The translations under genes were made by a program, and so were the position numbers. A DNA stretch of 32,536 nt from Acidobacteriota bacterium (GTDB lineage: Bacteria > Acidobacteriota > Vicinamibacteria > Vicinamibacterales > 2-12-FULL-66-21): NCBI GenBank assembly GCA_003223835.1, contig QHWR01000028.1:1-32536 (forward strand). The letters run 5' to 3'. Each line of letters starts with the position of its first letter. The stretch's first letter is position 1. Below, piece by piece: positions 15,118 through 23,339 of this stretch. The notes under the pieces were generated by a model, which worked only from the letters and a program-made list of their open reading frames with translations, did no database searches and was not told the DNA's origin.

Positions 15118-16507
15118 GGGTCTGGAGCGCCGTCAGCAGTTTCTCGTGGATGCCGTCGAACCCGCCGTTCGACATGATGACGACGAGGTCGCCCGCGCGC
15201 GCCTCGCGCGCGACCGACGCGACGATGTCGTCGACCCGCGGCACGTACCGGGCGTCCTGTCCGCGGGCGCGCAGATCGGCAATCAGTTGCTCGATCGACA
15301 AGCGCTGCTCGTCGGGAAGATTCGCGCGAAACACGGCCGGCAGGATCACGTGGTCCGCCGCGCTGAACGCCTTCGCGAATTCGTCCTGGAACACTCTCCG
15401 GCACGAGGTCGCGGAGCGCGGTTCGAACACGGCCCAGATGGGCCGATCCGGATACGCGGACCGCACGCCCGCCAGCGTCTCGGCAATCGCGGTCGGGTGA
15501 TGCGCGAAGTCGTCGTAAATGGCCACGCCCGCGACGGTCCCCCGGAGCTGCATCCGGCGGCGCACGCCTTTGAATCGGCGGAACGCCTCCGCGATCGTGT
15601 CGGGGTTGAGCCCGACCGCGGACCCCACGGCGATCGCGGCGAGCGCATTGCGCACGTTGTACGCCCCGAGCAGCGGGACCTCGAAAAGGCCGATCGGCGT
15701 GCCGCCCCGGCGGACCCCGAAATGCGTGACCCCGGCGTCGATCTTCAGATCGTGGCCCTGCCAGTCCACGCCGTCGCTCAATCCGAACGTCTCGACCTTG
15801 CACCGCGCCGTCTGAGCGAGCGCACGCGCCTCGCGGTCATCGCCGCCGAGCAACAGGAGGCCGCGGCGCGGGATCAGATTCACGAGACGCCGGAACGCCA
15901 CGCGGATGCTTTCGAGATCCGCGTAGATATCGGCGTGGTCGAACTCGATGTTGCTCACCACGGCGACGTCCGGCAGGTACTTCAGGAACTTGGCCGTCTT
16001 GTCGAAAAACGCGCTGTCGTACTCGTCCCCTTCCAGCACGAAGTCGCGGCCGCCGCCGATCCGATAACTCCCCGCGAAATTCTCGGCAATGCCGCCGATG
16101 AACACGCTCGGGTCGAGCTCCGCGTGCGTCAACACCCACCCCGCCAGCGACGTCGTGGTCGTCTTGCCGTGCGTCCCGGCGATCACGATCGAGCGGGCGC
16201 CCCAGAGAAAATGATCGCGCACCGCTTCCGGCAGCGAGCAATAGCGGATCTTCCGATCCAGCACCTCTTCCAGTTCGGGGTTTCCGCGCGAGATCGCATT
16301 GCCGACGACGACGAGATCGAGATCCGCCGTGATGTGCTGCGGATCGTAACCTTGCAGGGTGGCGATCTGCTGCTCGGCGAGGAAGTCGCTCATCGGCGGA
16401 TAGACGTTCTGGTCCGATCCCCGGACGTCATAGCCGCGCCGTTTGAGCATCGCGGCGAGCGTCGCCATGGCGGTGCCGCAGATGCCGATCAGATGGATGC
16501 GTTTCAT
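15104..16507 (-). CDS. mpl: UDP-MurNAc:L-Ala-gamma-D-Glu-meso-DAP ligase (murein peptide ligase)
   Basis: Mpl attaches recovered L-Ala-gamma-D-Glu-meso-DAP tripeptide to UDP-MurNAc, the recycling shortcut in cytoplasmic peptidoglycan synthesis. The 467-residue length is typical. It opens with KRIHLIGICGTAMATLA (MurC/Mpl-type GxxGxG) and SDQNVYPPMSDFL, has the ATP loop GTHGKTTTT (111-119), and VLEGDEYDSAFFDK, the Mpl-type segment that differs from MurC. Further ligase blocks are SNIEFDHADIY, LLGAYNVRNALAA, YDDFAHHPTAIAETL and VFEPRSATS. The FDK and SCRR features favour Mpl over MurC. It starts 6 bases after ldcA ends and overlaps pxpB. It occupies the position before murB that murC holds in many cell-wall clusters. 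Confidence 0.93.
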   Translation of the reverse strand: MKRIHLIGICGTAMATLAAMLKRRGYDVRGSDQNVYPPMSDFLAEQQIATLQGYDPQHITADLDLVVVGNAISRGNPELEEVLDRKIRYCSLPEAVRDHFLWGARSIVIAGTHGKTTTTSLAGWVLTHAELDPSVFIGGIAENFAGSYRIGGGRDFVLEGDEYDSAFFDKTAKFLKYLPDVAVVSNIEFDHADIYADLESIRVAFRRLVNLIPRRGLLLLGGDDREARALAQTARCKVETFGLSDGVDWQGHDLKIDAGVTHFGVRRGGTPIGLFEVPLLGAYNVRNALAAIAVGSAVGLNPDTIAEAFRRFKGVRRRMQLRGTVAGVAIYDDFAHHPTAIAETLAGVRSAYPDRPIWAVFEPRSATSCRRVFQDEFAKAFSAADHVILPAVFRANLPDEQRLSIEQLIADLRARGQDARYVPRVDDIVASVAREARAGDLVVIMSNGGFDGIHEKLLTALQTRAAG

Positions 16508-16513
16508 GCGCGC

Positions 16514-17440
16514 TCAGCCGACGGCGGACTCTTCGATCACGAGCGCGGCGCGCGGCGTGGTGACGACGCGGGCCCTGACGCCGAACGGCAGCGTGAGCGC
16601 GGCGCCGTTCGTGTGGCCCGATGGAAGCCCGAAGAGCACCGGTCCGTGGAAGTCGGCAACCGCTTCGGCGACCACGTCGCGAGCGGACGGGCCGTCATCG
16701 CCCGGTTCGTCGCAGCGCGGCAGCTCGCCGAAGACGACCGCCGCGGCGCGGCCGAGCAGGCCCGCCAGTCGCAGCTGCATCAACATGCGGTCCAGCCGGT
16801 ACGGCCGCTCCCCCGCCTCGTCGATGAACAAGACGTATTCGAAGGGGGGATCGAACGCATACGGCGTCCCCAGCGACGCGAGGAGCTGCGTCAGCGTGCC
16901 GCCGAGGAGGATGCCGCGCGCGTCGCCGTCGCGGATCGGCTCCAGGCCGTCGTGCGTGATGACGCCGGCCGCCTCGGGACGCGTGAGGCAGCGCAGGAAC
17001 GTGTCGCGATCGTAGCCGGCCTCGCCGCGCGCGAGCCGCCCCTCCAGCATCGGCCCATGGAACGAGACGATGCCGCAGTGGATGTTCAGCCAGGCGAGCA
17101 GCGACGTGTTGTCGCTGTAGCCGATGAAGGCCTTCGGCGTGCGACGGACTTCGTCGGGATCGAGTTGCGGGAGGAGCTGAACGCTGCCGTAGCCGCCGCG
17201 CGCGGCGATCAGCGCCGCGATCGACGCGTCATTCCACGCGCGCCGGAACGCCGCGGCCCTGATCTCCGCGGTGCCCGCGACGTAGCCGTGCCGGTGAAAG
17301 ACGGACGGATCGAAGACGGGCTCGAACCCGAGCCGCCGGATTTCCTCGACGCCGGCGTCGAACGCCTCCCGGGCGAATGGACTGGCGGGCGCGACGACGG
17401 CGATGCGATCGCCCGGCCGGAGCGCGCGCGGCTTGAGCAT
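16514..17440 (-). CDS. ldcA: LD-carboxypeptidase (peptidase S66, muramoyltetrapeptide carboxypeptidase)
   Basis: LdcA removes the terminal D-Ala from recycled tetrapeptides, giving the tripeptide used by Mpl. The 308-residue product begins LRPGDRIAVVAPASPF, as usual for S66. The triad is visible: Ser 109 in FIGYSDNTSLL, Glu 208 in LFIDEAGERPYRLDRML and His 276 in GLPSGHTNGA. The ARGGYGSVQLLPQLD segment is also characteristic. No signal peptide is seen, in keeping with the cytoplasmic enzyme. It starts 2 bases after nagZ and ends 6 bases before mpl, so substrate flow and gene order agree. Confidence 0.93.
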   Translation of the reverse strand: MLKPRALRPGDRIAVVAPASPFAREAFDAGVEEIRRLGFEPVFDPSVFHRHGYVAGTAEIRAAAFRRAWNDASIAALIAARGGYGSVQLLPQLDPDEVRRTPKAFIGYSDNTSLLAWLNIHCGIVSFHGPMLEGRLARGEAGYDRDTFLRCLTRPEAAGVITHDGLEPIRDGDARGILLGGTLTQLLASLGTPYAFDPPFEYVLFIDEAGERPYRLDRMLMQLRLAGLLGRAAAVVFGELPRCDEPGDDGPSARDVVAEAVADFHGPVLFGLPSGHTNGAALTLPFGVRARVVTTPRAALVIEESAVG

Positions 17441-17442
17441 CG

Positions 17443-18472
17443 CTACGCGAACCTCGCCATTTCGGCGGCGATCGCCTGGTGCTCGTCACGTCCCAGGATC
17501 GTGTGGAGCGGCGCCGCCGGCCGCGCGGAGCGGGGCCGCGCGAGAAACCGCCCCTTGACGCGCCGCTGGCGCGCGACCGCCTCCTCGACGCGCTTGACCG
17601 GCAGACGGCCGGCCTCGACGGCGTGGATCAGCGTCTCGAGCGCGTCGACCTGCGCGTCCTGGTCGGGCGGACACATCAGGACCGCATCGCACCCGGCCGC
17701 GATGGCCAGCACCGTCGCCTCGCTGTGACCGTAACGGCCGCTGATCGCTTTCATCTCGAGATCGTCGCTGAGGACGAGGCCCTCGTAGCCGAGCGTCTTC
17801 CTGAGCAATCCGTCCACGATCGCAGCCGACAACGTCGCGGGACGCTCCTCGTCCAGCGCCGGGATCAGAATGTGCGCCGTCATGATCGCGGCGACGTCGG
17901 CGGCGATGGCGGCCTTGAACGGCACCAGCTCGACCGCGTCGAACCGATCGGGCGGATGCTCGATGACCGGCAGCTCGTGATGCGAGTCGGTCGTCGTGTC
18001 GCCATGACCGGGAAAGTGCTTGCCGCACGCCGCGATCCCTTCCGCCTGCAGGGTCCGGATGATCGCCGCGCCGAGCCGCGCGACGTCTTCCGCCCGATCC
18101 GCGAGCGCGCGGTCGCCGATCACGGGATTGCCCGGGTTCGTGCGCACGTCGAGCACCGGCGTGTAATCGAGAGAGATGCCGACCGCCTTCAGCTCCGCGG
18201 CCAGCGCGCGCGCGAACCGTTCGGCGAGCCGCTCGTCGCCGCTCCGGCCGAGCGTGATCATCGGCGGCCATTCCGTGAACGGCTTGCGGAGGCGGGCGAC
18301 AGGTCCTCCCTCCTGCCACCTGCTGCGGCTCGGCGACGTTGCGCGCGAAGAAGATCACGCCGCCGAGATCGAACGCCTTCGCGAGCCGCCGCAGGTCTTC
18401 GGGAATCGTGTGGCCCGCGAAGCCGGCGATCGCGAGCTGTCCCGCATGACGGCGGAAGTCCCTGAGCGACAC
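17443..18472 (-). pseudogene. nagZ: beta-N-acetylhexosaminidase NagZ (GH3), internal deletion and frameshift
   Basis: NagZ removes GlcNAc from GlcNAc-anhydroMurNAc peptides in cell-wall recycling. From GTG 18472 the frame reads VSLRDFRRHAGQLAIAGFAG...DLGGVIFFARNVAEPQQV and then becomes nonsense near 18315. The true continuation is in another frame: QEGGPVARLRKPFTEWPPMITLG, followed by GKHFPGHGDTTTDSHHELP (with the conserved acid-base loop), AIMTAHILIPALD and LVLSDDLEMKAI (nucleophile Asp), ending at 17443. Relatives have about 20 more residues between AEPQQV and DQEGG, so some 60 bases and the Asp of DQEGG are missing, and the length is 3n+1. Short CAG/GGAGG repeats sit at the junction. As read, no intact enzyme is made; the gene may be decaying or misassembled. 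Confidence 0.85.
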
Positions 18473-18498
18473 GCAGATGATGATACCGGATCTGATCG

Positions 18499-18522
18499 CA
18501 CCACAGAGAGAACAGAGTGGTG
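18499..18522. repeat. CACCACAGAG...GTGGTG short inverted repeat
   Basis: CACCAC (18499-18504) and GTGGTG (18517-18522) are perfect complements around a 12-base AGAGAGAACAGA spacer. The GTG start codons of the GHMP kinase are the right arm. The 12-mer GAGAGAACAGAG (18506-18517) occurs again at 19546-19557, next to the larger repeat after the gene. CACAGAG-type intergenic repeats are widespread in acidobacterial and related genomes. Confidence 0.6.
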
Positions 18523-19581
18523 AATAATGTTCGAGTGCACATTGAAGCGTCCGCGCCGACACGGATCGATCTCGCGGGCGGGACGCTCGACATCTGGCCG
18601 CTCTATCTGTTCCATCACGGCGCGCAGACGATTAACGCCGCGATCAGTCTGCGCGCGTGGTGCGAGATCCGGCCGCGTCCGGATCGCCGTCTCGTGATCG
18701 TTTCCGACGACGCCGGCCAGCGCGTCGAAGTCGACCACTGGTCGCAGCTCCGCGACACCCACGACCTGAAGCTGCTCGGACGGCTGCTGCACTACTTTCA
18801 AGCGGAAGGACTCGAGCTGCGCACGCGGTCCGAGTCTCCGGTCGGCGCCGGCATCGCCGGTTCGTCGGCGCTCAACATCGCGGTGTGCGGCGCGTTGAAC
18901 GCGTGGAGCGGCGGCCGGCGCTCGGCCGACCAGATTTTTCAGATCGCCATGAACGTCGAGGCGCAGGCGATCGACGTCCCGACCGGCGTGCAGGATTACC
19001 GGCCGGCGTACTACGGCGGCATCTCCGCCGTGGAGCTGGGCGTGGACGGCATCCGCCGCGTGCCGCTCGACGTCGGGACGGACGAACTGCAGGCGCGGCT
19101 CGCGCTCGCGTACACCAACGCGTCGAGGAACTCCGGCATCAACAACTGGGAAGTCACGAAGCGTCACATCGATGGCGACGCCGGCGTCCAGCTTCGGTTC
19201 GCCCGCATCCGCGACATCGCGGCGGCGATGCGCGCCGCGCTCGAACGGCGCGACTGGCCGGAGGTCGGCCGGCAGATCGCCGCCGAATGGGAGAACCGCA
19301 AGGCGCTCGCGCCGGGCGTGACGACACCCGACATCGACGCGCTCCTCGCTGCGGCGGCCGCGGCTGGAGCGCTCGCGGGCAAGGTGTGCGGCGCCGGCGG
19401 CGGCGGGTGTCTGTTCTGCTTCGCCGATCCCGAGCGCATCCCCGCCGTCAAGCAGGCGCTCGCCGCCACCGGTGCGAAGGGGCTGGATTTCCGGATCGAG
19501 TCCGAGGGCCTGCGGATCGTCCGGCGCGAGGCGGCAGACGGAGCGGAGAGAACAGAGAAACGGAACTCACCGCAGAGATAA
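18517..19581 (+). CDS. GHMP-family sugar kinase (heptose/galactose-kinase-like)
   Basis: The product has three GHMP kinase motifs: RIDLAGGTLDIWPLYLF near residue 17 (sugar-binding side), PVGAGIAGSSALNIAV near 108 (ATP-binding glycine loop) and KVCGAGGGGCLFCF near 289. Such kinases phosphorylate small sugars or sugar phosphates with ATP in the cytoplasm. The substrate cannot be read from sequence; similarity is greatest to the D-glycero-D-manno-heptose 7-phosphate kinase and galactokinase branch. GTG 18517, 18520 or 18535 could start translation. The last dozen residues (AERTEKRNSPQR) are encoded by the downstream CACAGAG repeat, so the original stop was probably lost or replaced. The gene is divergent from nagZ across only about 44 bases. 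Confidence 0.85.
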   Translation: MVNNVRVHIEASAPTRIDLAGGTLDIWPLYLFHHGAQTINAAISLRAWCEIRPRPDRRLVIVSDDAGQRVEVDHWSQLRDTHDLKLLGRLLHYFQAEGLELRTRSESPVGAGIAGSSALNIAVCGALNAWSGGRRSADQIFQIAMNVEAQAIDVPTGVQDYRPAYYGGISAVELGVDGIRRVPLDVGTDELQARLALAYTNASRNSGINNWEVTKRHIDGDAGVQLRFARIRDIAAAMRAALERRDWPEVGRQIAAEWENRKALAPGVTTPDIDALLAAAAAAGALAGKVCGAGGGGCLFCFADPERIPAVKQALAATGAKGLDFRIESEGLRIVRREAADGAERTEKRNSPQR

Positions 19582-19636
19582 CAGAGATAACAGAGTTCAA
19601 AATGTTTTCTCTGTTCGCTCCGCGATCTCTGTGGTG
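19546..19636. repeat. CACAGAG/AACAGAG imperfect inverted repeat
   Basis: CACCGCAGAGAT (19568-19579) pairs with ATCTCTGTGGTG (19625-19636) with one mismatch, and AACAGAG (19589-19595) pairs with CTCTGTT (19609-19615) around an A/T-rich loop. GATAACAGA is repeated in tandem. The whole segment can fold into a long two-part hairpin that may end transcription of the GHMP gene. It shares GAGAGAACAGAG with the repeat at 18499-18522, so the gene is bracketed by related sequences. Confidence 0.65.
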
Positions 19637-19685
19637 AACCCCAACGTGCGACTCGGCTCGCTCGTTCGGCTCGGCTGATTCGACG

Positions 19686-21404
19686 ATGGACAATCTCGCG
19701 ATTGCGCGCGTGCTCGGCGAGATTGCCGACCTGCTCGAGATCAAGGCGGAGAATCCATTCAAGATCCGCGCGTATCGCAACGCGGCCGACACCGTCGTCC
19801 ACGAGGCGCGGCGCGTGGCCGACATCCCGGCTGCCGAGCGTCTGGCGCTGCCCGGCATCGGCAAGGACATCGCCGCCAAGATCGGCGAGCTGGCCGAAAC
19901 CGGCACGCTCCGCTATCACCAGGAACTGCTCGAGGAATTCCCGCCGACCGTGCTCGACCTGCTGCACCTGCAGGGCGTCGGGCCGAAGACCGTGGCGCTC
20001 CTCTATCGCGGCCTCGGCATCCGCACGTTGCAGGACCTCGAGGACGCCGCGAAGAACGGCCGGCTCCGCGAGCTCAAAGGCATGGGAGCGAAGAAAGAGG
20101 CGCTCATCCTCAAGGCGCTCGAGGAGCGTCAACGGGTCGCCGGACGCCGGCTGATGGCCGAAGCGTACGATACGGCGGCCGCGCTCGTCGGCGAGCTGCG
20201 CGCGCACGCGCCCGGCGCCGAAATCCACATGGTCGGAAGCCTGCGCCGCGGCTGTGAGACGTGCGGGGACCTCGACGTCCTCGCGGCGGGGGCGCCCGCG
20301 TCCGTGATGGACGCGTTCACGGGCTACCGCCTCGTCGAGCGCGTGCTCGCGCACGGCGAGACGAAGTCGAGCGTGCTGCTCTTCGGCGGATTTCAGGCGG
20401 ACCTCCGACTCGTCCCGCGCGAGAGCCTCGGCGCCGCGCTCCAGTACTTCACGGGTTCGAAGACGCACAACATCGAGCTGCGCGACCGCGCGATTCGGCA
20501 CGGGCTCAAGCTGAACGAGTACGGCCTGTTTCGAGTCGAGGACGGAACCCGGATCGCCGGCGAAGACGAAGCGGCGCTTTACGAAGCGCTCGGGCTCGCC
20601 TTCGTCCCGCCGGAGCTGCGCGAGAACCGCGGCGAGATCGACGCGGCCATCGCCCACGCGCTGCCGCCGCTCGTGCGGCTGTCGGATCTTCAGGGCGATC
20701 TGCACATGCACACCACGGCGACCGACGGCCGCGCCGATGCGGAATCGATGGCGCGCGCGGCGCTGGCGGCGGGTTTACGCTACATCGCGATCACCGACCA
20801 CAGTCAGTCGCTCGCGATGGCGAACGGCCTCGACGAGACGCGCGCGCTCGAACACGCGCGCGCGGTCCGCAGCCTGAACGGCCGCCTCGAGGGCATGACG
20901 GTACTGGCGGGCATCGAGTGCGACATCCGGCCCGACGGGACGATGGATCTCGCCGACGACTGCCTCGCGGAGCTGGACCTCGTCGTCGCGTCCGTCCACT
21001 CGGCGTTCCATCAGGAAGAAGCGCAGATGACCGACCGGCTGCTCCGCGCCATCGACTGCCGGTGGGTGGACATCCTCGGCCATCCGACCGGACGGCTGAT
21101 CCTGAAGCGCGACGGCTACAAGGCGGATTTCGGGCGCGTCTTCGCCGCCGCCGCCCGCGCCGGCGTGGCGCTCGAGATCAACTGCCAGATCGACCGGCTC
21201 GATCTGAGCGACGTGCACGCGCGGCAGGCGCGCGACGCGGGCGCCCGGTTCGTCATCGGATCCGACGCGCACAGCCCGGCGGCGTTCGGCGGGCTGCGCT
21301 GGGGCGTGACCGTCGCCCGCCGCGCCTGGCTCACGCCGGCCGACATCCTCAACACGCGTCCGCTCGACGAATGCCTCGCCGGGCTGCGGCGTCATCGGAG
21401 GTGA
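19686..21404 (+). CDS. polX: DNA polymerase X family (polymerase beta-like plus PHP)
   Basis: Bacterial PolX fills short gaps during base excision repair; its PHP domain adds 3'-5' exonuclease and AP-endonuclease activities. The 572-residue length is standard. The order is an N-terminal 8-kDa/HhH region (ENPFKIRAYRNAADTV, LPGIGKDIAAKI, LQGVGPKTVALLY), a palm with GSLRRGCETCGDLDVL near 184 (the metal Asp pair) and FQADLRLV near 239 (third Asp), a thumb (ALQYFTGSKTHNIELR), and a PHP domain from about 335 (GDLHMHTTATDGR, IAITDHS, GIECDIRPDG, ASVHSAF, GHPTGR, EINCQ, GSDAHSP). All key residues are present, in contrast to the paralogue at 5100-6326. Its TGA overlaps the ATG of the next gene. Confidence 0.93.
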   Translation: MDNLAIARVLGEIADLLEIKAENPFKIRAYRNAADTVVHEARRVADIPAAERLALPGIGKDIAAKIGELAETGTLRYHQELLEEFPPTVLDLLHLQGVGPKTVALLYRGLGIRTLQDLEDAAKNGRLRELKGMGAKKEALILKALEERQRVAGRRLMAEAYDTAAALVGELRAHAPGAEIHMVGSLRRGCETCGDLDVLAAGAPASVMDAFTGYRLVERVLAHGETKSSVLLFGGFQADLRLVPRESLGAALQYFTGSKTHNIELRDRAIRHGLKLNEYGLFRVEDGTRIAGEDEAALYEALGLAFVPPELRENRGEIDAAIAHALPPLVRLSDLQGDLHMHTTATDGRADAESMARAALAAGLRYIAITDHSQSLAMANGLDETRALEHARAVRSLNGRLEGMTVLAGIECDIRPDGTMDLADDCLAELDLVVASVHSAFHQEEAQMTDRLLRAIDCRWVDILGHPTGRLILKRDGYKADFGRVFAAAARAGVALEINCQIDRLDLSDVHARQARDAGARFVIGSDAHSPAAFGGLRWGVTVARRAWLTPADILNTRPLDECLAGLRRHRR

Positions 21405-21613
21405 TGGTGGACAGGCTCGCCGAAATCCGGCGGCTGTATTACGAGACGACGGCCGCGACGATCCAGGAGGATCTGGAACGCGCGATCGATCTGCTGAAGG
21501 AAATGCGCGACGAAGACGAGCGCGGCCGGGCCGCCGTCTTCATGGAAGGGCTCAACGAGATGCGAAAGGAGTGGCGAGGGACGAAGGGTCCGCGGCGGCG
21601 CGGACGATCGTGA
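21404..21613 (+). CDS. small helical protein coupled to polX, 69 aa
   Basis: ATG 21404 overlaps the polX stop (ATGA), and the upstream GGAGGTG gives a strong ribosome site. The 69-residue product (MVDRLAEIRRLYYETTAATI...) is a charged, two-helix protein with a QEDLERAIDLLKEMRDEDER core and a basic tail (GPRRRGRS). No known motif is visible. Coupling to polX suggests a role in the same process, perhaps as a DNA-binding helper; that is inference. Its last 62 bases overlap, on the opposite strand, the end of the membrane-protein gene at 21552-23336. Confidence 0.75.
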   Translation: MVDRLAEIRRLYYETTAATIQEDLERAIDLLKEMRDEDERGRAAVFMEGLNEMRKEWRGTKGPRRRGRS

Positions 21614-23336
21614 ACGACGATCCGGCCATGGCGCGGCGACCGTCCGCCGTGACGACCGTGAACCGCAGCGCGTGCGCTCCCGGCGCCAGCAGGCCGGCGG
21701 CAAACGAGACGGCGAATCCCGATCGACGGTACGCGGGCTCGCGAAGCGCCGCGGCGACGTCCGGCCGCTCGAGCTCGAGCAGCGCGGGAATCACCAGCCG
21801 GCCGCCGTCAATCACCACGAACACGGCCGCCGGACGCCGGCGCGCCATCGGATCGACGGCCCATCCGTTGAGCCACACGGCCGCTTCGCTGCCGACTCGC
21901 ATCGGCCGCGCGGCCTGGATCGGACGGCTGTTGAGGAGATCGAGGGACATCAACGCCGCGGCCGGAGCGCTCGCGAGGACGGCCGGATCGACGCGCGGCT
22001 CCGCGTACACGTTCAGGCGCAGCCGCTCGAGGACGTCGGCGGCGCTCCGGACTTTGAAGCGTGGTCCCGGATGCAGGAGTTCCAGTGTTTCGTCCGCCTG
22101 AAATCGCGCCGTCATGAGCACGTACGCGGCCTGGCGGCGATTCTGGCGCTCCACGCGGCCAGTCTGGACGCCGTCCACGACGCCGGCGACGACGCTCGGA
22201 AGCGCGACGGCGAGGAGCGCCACACGGAGACGATCCGTCCGCATCGACTCCCGGACCGCCGGGGCGGTGAAGACAAACCAGCAGCCGATGACCGCCGTCA
22301 TCGAGAATGGCGCGTAGCGCGACGAGAGCGCCTGATCGACGCCCATGCCGGAGCGCCCGACCGCGATCATCACCTCCGACAGCGTGCCGAACGCGATGAG
22401 CCAGATGCCCCATGGCGCCCGGCGGCCGGCGCGCACGCTTTGGATCGTCGCCGCGATCGCGGCGCCGTTCAGCACGCATAGCACGGCACCCACCGCGATC
22501 GCGGCGTCGCGCGTCGCCGCCAACGCGCCGCCGCCGGCCGCGAGAACATACGCGATCGCCGAAAAAGGCGCGCGCGCGAAGAACAGCAGCGACGGATGCT
22601 GCGGCGGTTTGGTGTAACCGTGGAAGTACGTCGCGGTCACCGCTGCGCCGACCAGCAGCCAGATGACGAGCAGCGCATAGCGCGGTCGCCGCGGCTCGGC
22701 GAACAGGAGCAGCAGCGCGCCGATCGGCCAGACGAGGAGTCCGTTCAGGTACGAGAACGACGCGAACGTCGCGGCCGCGAGCGCGCCGGCAAAGGCGGGG
22801 CCCGCACGCTCCGCGCGATCGAGCAGCAGCAGCGTCGCGAACACGCCGAGCAGCACCAAGTACGTCGTCGGCAGCGCGTCGCCGCGCAGCAGCAGCTCGT
22901 TCTGCCGCCACGTGAACAACAGCAGGCCGGCCGGGAGGAACCAGCACAGGGCCTGCGCGCGTGACGGCCACTCGCGTGCGTACGCGGCGTACAACATGAA
23001 TCCGCACGCCACCATCAGCGCGAGTCCGGCGTACATCTCCGCGACGTTGTTGAAGCGCGTGATGCGGCCGAGCGCGAGGAACAGGAGGTGCGGGAAGAAG
23101 ATGCGGTGCTCGTTGGCGAGCCCGAACGCCAGCTTCGCGGTCAACGCGCCGCGCGACATTGCGTCGAACAGGACCACGTTGCCGACGTGGTCGGCGTAGA
23201 CGGCGTTCACGCCGAACGACGCGATGTACGCCGCCGTCGCCAGCGGCGCGGCGGCGAGCGCCGCCCCCGCGAGCCACACGGTCGCACGCGTCGTCTGTGT
23301 GCGGGGGCGTTCGACGGTTTCGGTCGGCATCGCCAT
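21552..23336 (-). CDS. polytopic membrane protein with C-terminal beta-type domain
   Basis: The 594-residue protein has about ten hydrophobic helices between residues 18 and 385 (for example VWLAGAALAAAPLATAAYIA and YALLVIWLLVGAAVTATYF). An NAVYADHVGNVVLFDAM loop and LANEHRIFFPHLLFLALG follow the first helix, with charged residues (DH, NEHR) placed as in GT-C-type glycosyltransferases and polymerases, though no signature is decisive. The C-terminal 150 residues are soluble and contain WLNGWAVDPMARRRPAAVFVVIDGG, a beta-sandwich-like motif seen fused to various membrane proteins. A cell-envelope glycan role is possible but unproven. It begins 3 bases after the upstream gene ends and is the last gene of the long minus-strand run. 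Confidence 0.8.
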   Translation of the reverse strand: MAMPTETVERPRTQTTRATVWLAGAALAAAPLATAAYIASFGVNAVYADHVGNVVLFDAMSRGALTAKLAFGLANEHRIFFPHLLFLALGRITRFNNVAEMYAGLALMVACGFMLYAAYAREWPSRAQALCWFLPAGLLLFTWRQNELLLRGDALPTTYLVLLGVFATLLLLDRAERAGPAFAGALAAATFASFSYLNGLLVWPIGALLLLFAEPRRPRYALLVIWLLVGAAVTATYFHGYTKPPQHPSLLFFARAPFSAIAYVLAAGGGALAATRDAAIAVGAVLCVLNGAAIAATIQSVRAGRRAPWGIWLIAFGTLSEVMIAVGRSGMGVDQALSSRYAPFSMTAVIGCWFVFTAPAVRESMRTDRLRVALLAVALPSVVAGVVDGVQTGRVERQNRRQAAYVLMTARFQADETLELLHPGPRFKVRSAADVLERLRLNVYAEPRVDPAVLASAPAAALMSLDLLNSRPIQAARPMRVGSEAAVWLNGWAVDPMARRRPAAVFVVIDGGRLVIPALLELERPDVAAALREPAYRRSGFAVSFAAGLLAPGAHALRFTVVTADGRRAMAGSSFTIVRAAADPSSLATPFASR

Positions 23337-23339
23337 CCG

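Noticed and set aside
14960-17728. A 922-codon plus-strand open frame opposite pxpB, mpl and ldcA
   Set aside because: All three minus-strand genes have complete catalytic motifs and tight spacing; the plus frame is a shadow produced by third-position GC bias.
16514-18472. A cell-wall-targeting toxin or defence module
   Set aside because: All genes are standard recycling enzymes without signal peptides, immunity partners or toxin domains.
18473-18516. Divergent promoters between nagZ and the GHMP kinase
   Set aside because: The 44-base gap must hold them, but I find no convincing -35/-10 pairs on either strand.
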